Made by a program: the position numbers and the translations under genes
DNA from: Bemisia tabaci
Lineage: Eukaryota; Arthropoda; Insecta; Hemiptera; Aleyrodidae
NCBI RefSeq assembly: GCF_918797505.1
Contig: NC_092801.1
Span: forward strand, 2,232,001-2,296,000
Direction of reading: 5' to 3'
DNA: 64,000 nucleotides
In this document: one piece after another, positions 1 to 9,209 of the stretch
Position numbering within the stretch: the first letter of the stretch is position 1
Layout of the letters: every line of letters starts with the position of its first letter
The notes under the pieces: generated by a model
What the model was told of the DNA's origin: nothing
The model's database searches: none
Seen by the model: the letters and a program-made list of their open reading frames with translations, nothing else

Positions 1-515
1 GGTTTTTAATTAGCGTTCCTTATAGGCACAGCTAATTTTCTTCTTCCTATTGCTTTATGCCGTGTGCGTTCTTTAGGGAAAACCTTTTCTGCTTTGGAGA
101 GATAGAGTAGTTACTCGCATTCTTCGTTTACCCGTCTGTTCTCTGGATGCTTATCATTTATCAGACAGGTTACTAAACTCTTAGTATTCTAAAATCTCCT
201 TCAGTTTAACAGAGATGACTGATTAAGCATCTTCCACAACATAGACTTCAAGTTAATTTGTTCATTCTTTGTGTGTGTTTTTTAGTGTATTTTCCGAAGA
301 AAATACACTATTATTTTAATTTTCCAGCCCTGAATTTTGCGATCCTCTTGATTTTCGTTGTTTTCTTTCTGTATTTATTTTCAGTGTTTCTATTCGTTAA
401 TTTTGCGAGCTATTTCCTTCAGTAAAGGAGAAGAAAGCTCGACTCATAGCTTGCTCGGTGCATGGAGGCGTAACCGCTGAAGTCGCCTAGGTCCTGAGCC
501 CTGCAAAAAAAACTT
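1..515. other. Unassigned AT-rich DNA
   Basis: No coding tract, RNA gene or repeat shared with the rest of the window was recognised. A short palindrome around 280-315 (TAGTGTATTTTCC / GGAAAATACACTA) could form a hairpin. The upstream limit of the next coding-like tract is a TGA at 515-517. Confidence 0.4.
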
Positions 516-517
516 GA

Positions 518-692
518 GGAGCAAATACCGGCGGTGTATTCCATATCTTGGTCACAGGGCGATCGCCAACGCTCCTAAATGCGTTAAAGGAAGGAATCCA
601 CCATGCAATGGAGGAAGAGGAAGAACCCGTGAGCATCCGTGTCGTCATCGAACATGACATACGGATGGAATCAGTAGGATTGAACGTCCTGC
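518..692 (+). CDS. Coding-like tract, possible exon fragment
   Basis: An open frame runs from after the stop at 515-517 and contains a glutamate-rich run (MEEEEEP) and a plausible amphipathic stretch, then meets a GTAAGT splice-donor consensus at 693. The frame has no convincing ATG at its start. I do not recognise the protein. Joining it to the next coding-like tract (about 768-915) by acceptors near 715 or 767 does not keep the frame open, so no gene model is offered. It could be a true host exon, part of a decayed gene, or chance. Confidence 0.25.
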
Positions 693-767
693 GTAAGTCA
701 AAACACATTGCACAGTATGGGCGGTATCACCTGCATTACTCCTGCATCCAGTTTAGTCCTTCCACAG

Positions 768-915
768 CAAGTCACTAGGCTTAAAATCCAGCCATCTGCG
801 GATGAAATTATCACGAAAACGGCACCTACATCCCACGTGTTACCGCAGGAAATTTCTGCAGGAACTGCACTTCAAGATTTGAAGATAACAGACACACTGT
901 TCATATTGATTACCA
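768..915 (+). pseudogene. Coding-like tract, possibly upstream part of the viral element
   Basis: The third forward frame is open here and ends directly at MITE copy A1. Its residues include an S-A-G triplet, a feature often found upstream of the palm in partitivirus-type polymerases, and the same frame resumes on the far side of A1. If so, A1 has inserted into the viral fossil and this tract is its more N-terminal part. The similarity is weak by eye and the assignment is inference. Confidence 0.25.
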
Positions 916-1142
916 CACCGGAAAAAAAACACATTGGATCTAGAGTCTAGACTCTTGAAAACATCGACAAGAAAAAGGACTCGTGATTCAATCAAATTTA
1001 AGCTTAAATCAAGAACCAATTCTCTTGATTTGAGCGGATTTCCTTTTGATTTCAGCTTAAATCTGATTGAACCAAGAGTCTTTTTTCTTGTCGATGTTTT
1101 TAAGAGTCTGGACTCTAGATCCAACGTGTTTTTTTTCCAGCG
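916..1142. mobile_element. MITE family A, copy A1
   Basis: About 227 bp, almost a complete inverted repeat. It begins CACCGG followed by an A-run and ACATTGGATC, and ends with the reverse complement through a T-run to CCAGCG. The two arms pair for about 60 bp and then meet at a centre holding an AAGCTTAAAT motif. It has no coding capacity; frames through it are artefacts of its palindromic structure. It lies just left of the recognised viral polymerase fragment. Confidence 0.85.
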
Positions 1143-1997
1143 TTCTTTACAAGTATACACCAAGTATTTAAAGGTATTTAAACGTTTTCCCTCAACTACA
1201 TCAAACGCCAAATTTCAAAAGTCAAGTATGGCGAAAAGTATCAGCCCCCAGATTGCCAGGCCTTCGTTAGGGCACATATCTGCGATGAGTCAGACACGAA
1301 AGTTCGTGCTGTGTGGGGGTATCCTCTCGAGGTTATTCTGATGGAATCTCAATTTGCAGTGCCGCACTTATCCGAGCTTATCAACGGCTTCCTGCCCACT
1401 CCACCCCAATTGCGTATGGCTCAGAGACAGCCACAGGCGGAGCCATGAAGGTGGTAAAAAGAATGCAAAAGTATGGAAAATGGTACTACGGCTTGGACTT
1501 CAAGCGTTTCGACAAGACAGTTCCAGCATGGTTAGTTGATCTAGCTTACGACCTATTGCTAGAAAACATCGATCTCTCAGAGTATGACGACGGCTCAATT
1601 CCAAACGCTCAAAGACTGCTTAATATGTTTAATTTCACGCGTTCATACATGATTAATACTCCAATTAGAATGGCTACCGGGAAGCGCTTTAGGAAAAATA
1701 ATGGAGTAGCAAGCGGAACGTATTTCACCCAACTTATTGGAAGCATATGTAATTCAATCCTCATCTCTTGGATGATAATAACTCTAACTGGAAACGACCC
1801 AGAAGATCTGATGGTCCTGGGTGACGACTCACTTTTTCCACTCTCCAAGAAGCTAGAAGGTGAAGCAATTCGAGCCTTTTTCGAAAGAATAGGCATGGAG
1901 GTGAATCTTGACAAGAGTCAAATTGAAAGGTCCCTTGCCGTTATGAAGTTTCTAGGGTATACTCTAAACCATGGCATGCCCATGAAGTCACATGATG
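1143..1997 (+). pseudogene. Endogenous partitivirus-like RNA-dependent RNA polymerase fragment
   Basis: This is a viral RNA polymerase fossil in host DNA. The first part (about 1200-1400) reads in the third forward frame and holds the conserved stretch before the palm (residues RAVWGYPLEVI). The reading then shifts to the second frame, which is open to 1997. That part contains motif A (LDFKRFD, about 1493-1513), motif B (SGTYFTQLIGS, about 1712-1744) and motif C (LGDDS, about 1817-1831), followed by a motif-D-like region. The spacing and the GDDS form match the Partitiviridae and related double-stranded RNA viruses. About 265 codons are recognisable, less than half of a usual polymerase of that family; both the N-terminal region and the thumb are missing. 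There is a frameshift near 1390-1405 and a stop near 1180. No capsid gene is seen. Family-A MITEs adjoin both sides. Transcription into small RNAs is possible but not shown. Confidence 0.85.
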
Positions 1998-2209
1998 ACA
2001 TTGGATCTAGAGTCCAGACTCTTGAAAACATGGACAAGAAAAAGGACTCTTGATTCAATCAAAGGTAAGCTTAAATCAAGAACCAATTCTCTTGATTTGA
2101 GCGGATTTCCTTTCGATTTAAGCTTAAATCTGATTGAATCAAGAGTATTTTTTCTTGTCGACGTTTTTAAGAGTCTGGACTCTAGATCCAACGTGTTTTT
2201 TTCCCAGTG
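1998..2209. mobile_element. MITE family A, copy A2 (left end truncated)
   Basis: The right end is complete (CCCAGTG), but the left end lacks the CACTGG and A-run: viral polymerase sequence passes straight into ACATTGGATC. Internal sequence is nearly identical to A3, including a shared variant reading ATGGACAAG, so A2 and A3 are duplicates of each other rather than independent insertions. Confidence 0.8.
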
Positions 2210-2296
2210 TTCTTTACCAGTAAACACCAAGTCTTTAAAGGTATTTAAAAGTTTTCCATACAGTAGATACCCTGTTCATATTGATTACCACACTGG

Positions 2297-2343
<47 letters not shown>

Positions 2344-2629
2344 AGATTGGATCTAGAGTCCAGACTCTTGAAAACATGGACAAGAAAAAGGACTCTTGAT
2401 TCAATCAAATATAAGCTTAAAAATTCTCTTAATTTGAGCGGATTTCCTTTTGATTTAAGCTTAAATCTGATTGAATCAAGAGAATTTTTTTTTTATCGAT
2501 GTTTTGAAGAGTCTGGACTCTAGATCCAACGTGTTTTTTTCCCAGTGTTCTTAACAAGCATACACCAAGTATTTAAAGGTATTTAAAAGTTTTCCATACA
2601 GTAGATACCCTGTTCATATTGATTACCAT
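2210..2629. repeat. Tandem duplication containing MITE A3
   Basis: A unit of about 335 bp consisting of a family-A MITE plus about 80 bp of flank is repeated: A2 with its right flank (2210-2290) and A3 with its right flank (2548-2629). The same flank (TTTAAAGGTATTTAAA) follows A1 at 1143-1190, and CTGTTCATATTGATTACCA precedes A1 and A3 and also ends the array. The array therefore grew by duplication of a block that includes sequence next to the viral fragment. Confidence 0.75.
2291..2547. mobile_element. MITE family A, copy A3 with expanded poly-A
   Basis: Ends CACTGG and CCAGTG are intact. The A-run next to the left end has expanded to more than 40 A (about 2297-2341), where other copies have 7 to 18. 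The centre carries a small deletion relative to A1. Lysine-run frames over this region are not genes. Confidence 0.85.
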
Positions 2630-3156
2630 GAGAGCTCACAGATGAACTAAACGCCATGCCACTGACGGTTTCAGCTCGTGACTTCTGACACGATAGCGGC
2701 GAGGCAACGTCACGGACCTGTTATTGTCCGGCCGAAAAACCACCGCGCCGCCGACTTTAAAATATGACCCGCGACTGTTTATAAATATTGTCGGATATAA
2801 ATGAGCTTCCATTCCGCTCGGCGGTTTTTCCTCTCGGCTTTTTATCGGCAACGAGCCGCTCCCATCGGACCCCGGATCGTAAACATATTTCGTAACTACC
2901 TGTGGTCTTTTTACGACCCGAGTGTTGTGATTTCGTCCTGACTCGCCGAGGTAAATATCGCCAGGAAATTGAAAAATCGCCCCGCGAATCCGTGAAATGT
3001 CACTGCCGCTCAATTTCCATGGAGGTCCCGCGTGGAGCCGAGCGGTTCACAAACATACTCTTTCTCTACGTTGATTGGGTCTTTTAATGGTACAGCTAGC
3101 CAAGCAAAATATGTATGTCCACAGTAGATGATGTTCGAAATGTCCTTTCACAGTAT
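2630..3156. other. GC-rich unique island, no gene recognised
   Basis: From about 2640 to 3050 the base composition rises sharply, with many CpG dinucleotides, in contrast to the AT-rich DNA on either side. Short frames exist on both strands but none has a recognisable domain. It resembles other CpG-rich islands of this window and could be a regulatory block or a small exon. Confidence 0.35.
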
Positions 3157-3300
3157 AATTGGATCACATTTTGCAAAAAGGAACCACTATCTCTGGCTCT
3201 CCTATAAAAGCACATACCTGCAGGGGGAAACCTATGGAATGTATGCTGTTTCTAAAATAAGCAAGAAATAGTGGTTCTTTATTGCAAATGTAATCCAATT
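3157..3300. mobile_element. MITE family G, copy G1
   Basis: Starts AATTGGATCACATTTTGCAA and ends in the imperfect reverse complement (TTGCAAATGTAATCCAATT). It contains GGAACCACTA near the left end and TAGTGGTTC near the right. About 144 bp, shorter than copy G2, so its interior differs or is deleted. Confidence 0.7.
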
Positions 3301-3544
3301 GTTCCTAAAATGATGTTAGTTTCAGAATCTGGTGGTGGGCCATGGAACATTTCGCCAATAGTTTTTCGAGCCAAAACTGCAGCCCTAATTATTTATGTCT
3401 CTCCCTATTCCTCCCATAGCCGATGGTAAACCATCAAACGGTGCTGTCGGCATTCTGTTCCCCGTGTCCTAATTTTTCCATTTTAGCATGTTCTACCTCA
3501 CTGTAAAACTGTGAGGTAATTGTGCACTCATTCTTAAAACCTCT

Positions 3545-3650
3545 AAAATAACTGGACCAAGTTAAGAAGAAACGAACCAAATCCACATCAGCTGTGGCCA
3601 AATTTAATTGGGCAATTCAATCGTTTACATGTGTACGATTGTTTGAGGTC
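3545..3650. mobile_element. MITE family M, partial end
   Basis: The stretch AAGTTAAGAAGAAACGAACC followed by CCACATCAGCTGTGGCCAAA matches the left end of copy M1 at 13.7 kb. Only the left part is present; the DNA after it is a coding-like tract. Confidence 0.5.
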
Positions 3651-3654
3651 ATAT

Positions 3655-3905
3655 TGGCTAGCAAAGAACAGCCATATTTATACGAGCTTACGCGCTCATA
3701 CTTCGAAGCTCGTGGCGTCCGTTCCAAAAGTTGGCGGAAAATTGCGGCCCAAGTTGGGCTGCGAAATCCTCGATTATCGAATAAGGCCAGCAAATTAAAT
3801 AAAAAAATCCGCGATCAGTATACGCGGACTACACGGGGCGGCTGCGCCAGCAGAAATATTTTGATACTCCAAGAGTCGCACACAAAGGCGTCTTCAGCAG
3901 GGTAA
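3655..3905 (+). pseudogene. Coding relic, possible SANT/MADF-like DNA-binding segment
   Basis: The open frame covering 3594-3905 begins inside MITE sequence, but from about residue 25 it reads like protein: basic, tryptophan- and leucine-spaced residues (SKSWRKIAAQVG) reminiscent of the SANT/MADF helix-turn-helix class often linked to transposase accessory proteins or regulators. It ends at a TAA at 3903-3905 without further domains. The likeness is by eye only; it may be an exon of an unidentified gene or a transposon-derived fragment. Confidence 0.3.
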
Positions 3906-3956
3906 TTCCGTCACACTAACGACGACTCCCTGTATTAAACCCTCGGTGACCCGATC

Positions 3957-4208
3957 TCCCGCGCTAAGGAGAAACGCCGTATGAACATTCGAGAACTGCC
4001 AAATTTCCTCCGATAAAATGTTAATTTTTTTAAAAAAGTTATTCATATTTCTCATTGAAATTTTAACACCATTTGGATCAAATTATGAACGAAATTCTCT
4101 GAAAAATCGTAAGAAATTTTTTTATCAATATTCCCAAAAATTTGTGATTTATCGTAGGAAATTTGGCAACGCCTAAAGGCTCATACGGCATTTTACCTTA
4201 GCTCGGCA
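3957..4208. mobile_element. MITE family D, copy D1
   Basis: Left end GCGCTAAGGAGAAACGCCG and right end ATACGGCATTTTACCTTAGC are inverted copies of each other, as in copies D3 and D5, but the outermost CTGCCGT bases have decayed. About 250 bp, AT-rich interior, no coding capacity. Confidence 0.75.
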
Positions 4209-4255
4209 TCGATATCCATGCAAATTTCACGCGCAGAAGCCCGAAAATGACGCAT

Positions 4256-4498
4256 CCGCGCTAAACGCCGTATGAACATTCGAGAATTGCCGCATTTCCT
4301 CCGTTAAATGTTCATTTTCCAAGAAAGTTAATAATATTTTTCCTTGAAATTTTTACACCACTTGAATCAAATTACGAACAAAATTTTCTGTAAATCGGAA
4401 AATAAATTATTCTATAAATATTCCCAAAAATCCGTGATTCATCGTAGGAAATTTTGCAACGCTTAAAGGCTCATACGGCTTTTCTTCCAGCACGGCAG
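4256..4498. mobile_element. MITE family D, copy D2
   Basis: Second copy within the tandem block. The left end has lost the AAGGA segment (CGCTAAACGCCG), while the right end keeps CACGGCAG. The interior aligns with D1 along its length. Confidence 0.75.
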
Positions 4499-4555
4499 CG
4501 ATATCCATGCAAATTTCACGCGCAGAAGCCCGAAAATGACGCATCCGCGCTTCGC

Positions 4556-5433
4556 CCCCCCGGGAAGGAGGGGGAGGGGGGTCCAGGTGCGCCTCGAAAA
4601 TGGCCCCGGATCCGTGCACCGCGGAGTCCGGCGCTTTATCGGTCGTAAACCCCACGAGGGGGGGGGGGAGGCTGATGATTTAAAGGCAGGACGAAAGGGC
4701 GCCCGATTTAATTTCGAATTCGTAGGAACGAATTCAATCATCGACGAGTCGTAAAACGGAGAGAACGGATCGATATACGGCCGGGCGCCGCACAGTGTGG
4801 AATCCCACGGAGAAAAATCGAAACTTGACTTTCAAATTTTCCAAATATTGTCATGATATGCGTGGTCAGGACCATTTTTCGGACACGAGGAAATGCTATT
4901 TTTCCTTCTTCTTCTTTTTTCCCTCCAAAAACCCGTTTAAAAATGGGTTTGAAGTAGAAGTTGATTCGATCGAGAAGGTACTGTCCCATACAAGAAATAC
5001 AGAGTATTTTCGTTGTCAACTTTAGATAAACTTTAGCGCATTGCCACTTTTGACCTGTGCCAGCTCTCAGATGCTGGGAAAGTCAGCATTCGTTAAACAA
5101 AGGTCCCGTGGGGCTCAATTCAATGTCAAAGGCCTTTTATATTTCGTGCGTCTATTTTTACAGTGCCTTTGATTTTTGTCCACGCCGATTTAGAAGTTTC
5201 GCCTTGTGCGCCACGATGTTGTGGGGTCGTTTGGAATCGCGCTGATTTTTCGGAAGGGGGGACCGACTTATCCTCGGTCGGGGGACAATCAGTGAGAAGG
5301 AAGAAATTCGAAATCATTCAGGAGATAATCATAATCGAGTAAAATGGATGGCGCTATTCTGGATGTGGGCTGATTTTTGAAGTGGGCTTACAGCAGACTT
5401 CAACTACAGCAGAGAAATGAGTTGTTTCTAATA
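4556..5433. other. Unassigned DNA with a GC-rich island
   Basis: The first 230 bases are GC-rich with G and C runs (about 4556-4790), followed by AT-rich unique DNA. No domain was recognised on either strand. A motif ATAATCGAGTAAAATGGATG at about 5330 recurs with one change at about 7178, on the far side of the mariner relic. Confidence 0.35.
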
Positions 5434-5687
5434 CTGCCGTGCTACGGAAAAACGCCGTATGAACATTTGAGAGTTGTCAAATTTCCGTCGATGAAATGTT
5501 CATTCGTCAGGAAAGTTATGAATATTTTTGCATAAAATTTTCAGAATCTTTCAGGTAAAATTGCAAACTAAATTATCTGAAAAATTGGAAGAAAGATATT
5601 CAAACATTGACTAGGAAATTCGTGTTTTATAACTGGAAATTTGGCAACGCCTGAAGGTTCATACGGCGTTTTTACTTAGCACGACAG
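5434..5687. mobile_element. MITE family D, copy D3
   Basis: Begins CTGCCGTGCTACGGAAAAAC and ends with the inverted copy GTTTTTACTTAGCACGACAG; about 254 bp. Flanking tetranucleotides are AATA on the left and GATA on the right, consistent with a decayed 4-bp target duplication. It lies just upstream of the mariner relic. Confidence 0.85.
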
Positions 5688-5806
5688 GATAGAAAATGGC
5701 TCAAGAGTTACGATGGCGCATCGAGAAAGTCTCAAATACACAAATACAATACCCAATAATAACAGTGCGGATCAAGTGTTGGCATCGCATTTTGTTTTCC
5801 GCGAAA

Positions 5807-6740
5807 ATGTTCGAGCGCGAAGATCAGCGAATTTGCATCAAGTTTTGCTTCAATCTTGGATTAACACATCAATCATTACAGGAGACGAGTCGTGGATCCA
5901 CGAGTGCGACCTTGAAACCAAAGCCCAGTCTTTAGCGTCGATCGCATAAGGGGGAAAAGCGTCCAAAGAAAGCGCGGCGCAGTCGAAGCCAAGTCAAAGT
6001 CATGTTGATAGTTTACTTTTTTTTTACTTCAGTGTTCGATATGAGTAACAGAAAAACTGACTCCACAATATCTGGCCCTATTCGAAAAAAAGTATTCTGT
6101 CTTGTGCAAAAAGTAAAATTCCGAGGGATGCAACTTTCGCCGAGGGTGTAAAAGATTAAAAGTGGATCTTGATTCTGAAAGAAAGTGTCATCATGTTGTG
6201 TTGTGCATCATGAGCGTAACCACCAGGGACAGACTATCAACAATGAAAGGTGTAGAGAAACTTTGCGCCGTTTAAGGGATGCGGTGAGACGGAAGCGTCT
6301 TAAGCTCCGGGCAAGCGGCGACTGGATGCTCCACCACGACAACGCTCCTGTCCACTCCTCGTGTCTGGTCCGACAATTTTTGGTGAAACACGGGATCGCA
6401 GATCATAGAGAAAAAAAGGTGTTTGCATTTCAGGCATCTTGGAATTTTTTGATGATTTGATGACGTAGGTCGGTAGAGTGACGTTTAGCGTGAAGGGGAC
6501 GTCGCTGTACCAACCTACGTCATCAAATCATAAAAAAATTCCGATATGCCCGAAATGCAAACACCTCCTTTTTTTTCTCTATGATCGCAGATGTGTCACA
6601 CCCCCCCTACAGTCCAGACCTGGCACCCTGTGACTTCTGGCTGTTCCCAAACTTAAAAGCGCGTTGAAAGGAACTCGATTTCAGTCGGTCGAAGATATCA
6701 GAGCAAACGCAACGCAGCAACTGATGCCAAATTCATAATC
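5807..6740 (+). pseudogene. mariner-family transposase relic
   Basis: Fragments of a mariner transposase, the DDE enzyme that cuts and pastes its own element at TA sites. An N-terminal segment (ATG at 5807; residues MFEREDQRICIKFCFNLG) is followed almost at once by the first catalytic region (ITGDESW, about 5876-5896), so roughly the intervening DNA-binding half is deleted. A later segment (KRPKKARRSRSQVKVML, about 5957-6007) is intact in another frame. The second catalytic region (DWMLHHDNAPVH, about 6319-6354) is split from the PPYSPDLAPCDF region (about 6602-6637) by an inserted MITE (W). A stop interrupts the tail. About 190 of the usual 345 residues are visible and the gene is dead. No terminal repeats could be assigned. 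Confidence 0.88.
6404..6583. mobile_element. MITE W inside the mariner relic, 9-bp target duplication
   Basis: A 180-bp palindromic element starting CATAGAGAAAAAAAGG and ending CCTTTTTTTTCTCTATG, with arms of about 70 bp including GTGTTTGCATTTC. It is flanked by a perfect 9-bp direct repeat, ATCGCAGAT (6395-6403 and 6584-6592). Removing one repeat and the element restores contiguous mariner sequence. Nine-base duplications are typical of Mutator-like elements; that class assignment is inference. Confidence 0.85.
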
Positions 6741-6824
6741 GACGAGTCGGTCTACTGTCAAGGTTCCCAGCAATTTAGACTACTGTTCGCGTTGATATTT
6801 TACATGGTCAACCCCGTAACAAAA

Positions 6825-6989
6825 CAGTAGCGTGGCGTGAATTGCGATGTGTCGATTGTTATGCCATTTAAACCTATGGTAAAGAATCGATTATTAAGGT
6901 GTTCGCTGCGAACACCCTGTTTATCGATCCTTTTCCATAGGTTTAAACGGCATAACAATCGATTTATCGCAAAGCACGCCACGCCACTG
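6825..6989. mobile_element. Palindromic element family F, copy F1
   Basis: 165 bp; ends CAGTAGCGTGGCGTG and CACGCCACGCCACTG, arms pairing through CGATTGTTATGCC and TTAAACCTATGG to a central GGTGTTCGCTGCGAACACC hairpin. Direct repeat GTAACAAAA flanks it exactly (6816-6824 and 6990-6998). The CAGTGGCG ends and 8- to 9-bp duplications fit hAT- or Mutator-like non-autonomous elements. Confidence 0.85.
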
Positions 6990-7204
6990 GTAACAAAAAG
7001 GCGTCCTACAAGGACCGTTTCTACCATTGTCCCCGGTGGATGAAACAACTTCTAATTGTGCAGTTACAAGTGTATTTCAGAATTTCCTGATGCACTTTTC
7101 GTGATTTTTGAGTCATTTTCTATATAAGAAACAACTCTTCTTTTTGCTCTATCTGAAGTTTTCAAAGGGTACAATAATGATAATCGAGTAAAATAGATGG
7201 CGCT

Positions 7205-7345
7205 GAGCAGACCAAAGGGCTGATCATCCGAATTGATAGTGGGTAATGACCCGCGAAACCTATATTCAAGATCAACTAACTCGGCTTGTCGTTGGCTATC
7301 GCTTTGTCTATCGATTTCAATTTAACCACCCTGCACCCTTGGGAA
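7205..7345. mobile_element. Family I fragment (end segment)
   Basis: GGGCTGATCATCCGAATTG and CTTTGTCTATCGATTTCAAT resemble the two inverted ends of family I (copy I1 at 10.2 kb), here separated by short unrelated sequence. Decayed; limits approximate. Confidence 0.45.
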
Positions 7346-7604
7346 GGTACATCAAAGTAAGCCATTTACTACGGTCAGAAATCAACCATCAGAATGAGTA
7401 AACTTGGATTTGGCATACCAAGAAAAGAGTTTTTCGTTACGCCTTCAACTGCTCGAATAGGCAATTAGCGCTCCGAAAGGTTTCAAATAGTTGCTGTCTG
7501 CCCCTTGGGTTAAGATGTGCGATTGGACTGACTACAGTAAATGATCTACCCACAGTCAGTAGGTTGTGTCCTTTGTGTGTAACAGCTGTCTGATTTTCGA
7601 AATC

Positions 7605-7712
7605 GATGCACAAAACGAAAGGAAACAACGAAAAAATGACGCAATCCTATTGGTGGAACGGATGGAGGCTGATAGACTAACTATAGAGTCTCTCGTGGGC
7701 TGCCGTTTCAGA
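7605..7712. mobile_element. Family I fragment interrupted by F2
   Basis: The segment with GCAATCCTATTGGTGGAACG, GACTAACTATAGAGTCTCTC and GTGGGCTGCCGTTT follows the order of family I copies at 10.2 and 56.5 kb. It stops at GCCGTTTCAGA where element F2 begins, suggesting F2 inserted into it. Confidence 0.55.
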
Positions 7713-7880
7713 CAGTGGCGAGGCGTGAATGATCGATTATCGATAGTTCCCCATTTAAAGCTATGGTAAAGAATCGATTATTAAGGTGTTCATTGCAAAC
7801 ACCTTGTTCATCGATTCTTCTCCATACGGTATCAGATGGACAGAACAATCGATATATCCCTAAGCACGCCACGTCCACTG
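7713..7880. mobile_element. Palindromic element family F, copy F2
   Basis: Ends CAGTGGCGAGGCGTG and CACGCCACGTCCACTG with a central GGTGTTCATTGCAAACACC hairpin. About 168 bp. No clear flanking duplication is left. The left arm carries GATCGATTATCGATA, shared with copy F3. Confidence 0.8.
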
Positions 7881-8944
7881 ACACGATTTTTTTTATCTCA
7901 TAACGATAAAATGTGCCCGGTTTTTTGACGTCCACAACACCATAGCATACGACAGCTTGAACCTCTTAATTTGGCAAACACTCTTAAAAATGCAACAAAA
8001 CAGAGCAAATCCTTGAAAAACACGCGATTTCAATTAGAAATTTGATCGATTAATTACACGGACCCCTTCTTATTTTTCGAGCGCTCAACAGAAGCCCGAA
8101 CGAAACCCGAGCCATTCCTCCCTTAAAGGGTTCCCTACGCCTAATTTTACGCCGTGTTTACTCGCAATCGTCCGCCGCCTCAAAGAGAGCGAAAAAAGGC
8201 TCGTTTTCCCGAAAATCTCACGAGTATCCTCCCCCGAAACGCTCCATTACGGAAAAACCGCAGATCTACTTTAAGATTGAACAGACCTTACGCGGTTTTG
8301 ACTCCGAATTAACCTGCGGGAGTTAAAGCGATCCCGTCGGAGGCTAAATGGGGTTTTTTAGCGAGCATACGCTTTTATCGTAGGTGAAACTCAATACGCC
8401 GTGTTTTATTAGGCTTATGTCGCTAAATTGCCTCGATTTGTTGTTGTTTTCTCGTGCTTCTCGCACAATACACCGGTTTTTGACGGGTCCGCCCGCCTCC
8501 GGACCGGTTTCCAGAGCATCGTCAGCCCCCGCGGTGATTTCGATTCGCCGAAAGGACGTAACTGCATTTTGACGTTGCCAAATTTCCACTCGCGATTATT
8601 TATAAGAATATAAATGAATAAGTTGGAGACCCTTCGTTCTCAAGCGAACTTTATCACGTGCCGCAAATTGATTGGGTGATGCGAGCAGTGTGCACGGAAA
8701 AAATGTATTTTATCCATGACTATACCTTGTTCTTCAAAAATCCTAAAGATAAAAGAAATTTGCTGTGTATTCCTAAATCATTAGGGCAAAAAAAATTTTC
8801 CTAAGCCCATGAAAGTCTAGGGCGTCTAGGGTACAATAAAACCTACAACTACTTACAAAACATTGTAGTTTTTAGAGATATGAAGAAAAACGTATATTAG
8901 TATGTTACAACCTGCTTGGAGCGAACCAAATATACTCGATAGAG
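7881..8944. other. Unassigned DNA with a CpG-rich island
   Basis: About 8090-8590 is a GC- and CpG-rich island with no recognisable protein on either strand; the flanks are AT-rich. The island resembles others in this window. It could be a conserved regulatory block, but nothing in it names a factor or gene. Confidence 0.35.
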
Positions 8945-9209
8945 AATTGGATTGCATTTTGCAAAAAAGAACCACCAGCATTGCAATGATGCTAAGATTG
9001 TGCAACTTCATCCTTTGCAATAAAATTGCGGAAATCGTGAAAAACTATGAAATTTATATGGTAATTTTTGTCTTAAATTTACAGTTTTTAGCGAGTAAAA
9101 TAGAAACTATTAATGGATAATCGGGTTTTTCCTCCAAGACAAAAGAAGTTGCACAATCTTACCAACATTGCAATGCTAGTGGTTCCTTTTTGCAAAATGC
9201 AATCCAATT
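8945..9209. mobile_element. MITE family G, copy G2 (complete)
   Basis: 265 bp with the best-preserved family-G ends: AATTGGATTGCATTTTGCAA and its inverse TTGCAAAATGCAATCCAATT. The arms continue through GGAACCACYAGCATTGCAATG and AAGATTGTGCAACTTC. The interior holds GGAAATCGTGAAAAACTATG, also present in copy G4 at the end of the window. Confidence 0.85.

Larger units (their letters stand above)
3957..4555. repeat. Tandem duplication of a D-element block
   Basis: D1 plus a 45-bp tail (CGCGCAGAAGCCCGAAAATG, at about 4232 and 4521) is repeated once as D2 plus the same tail, with a period near 289 bp. Copies have diverged by many substitutions, so the duplication is not recent. Confidence 0.75.

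Noticed and set aside
693..767. A 75-bp intron joining the coding-like tracts at 518-692 and 768-915
   Set aside because: Donor and acceptor signals exist, but every tested junction leads to an immediate in-frame stop.
2281..2523. Open frames with long lysine runs
   Set aside because: They are translations of the poly-A run and palindromic arms of MITE A3.
5328..7204. ATAATCGAGTAAAAT-type direct repeats at both ends as borders of the mariner element
   Set aside because: They are not inverted, not next to a TA dinucleotide, and lie well outside the transposase relic with other elements in between.
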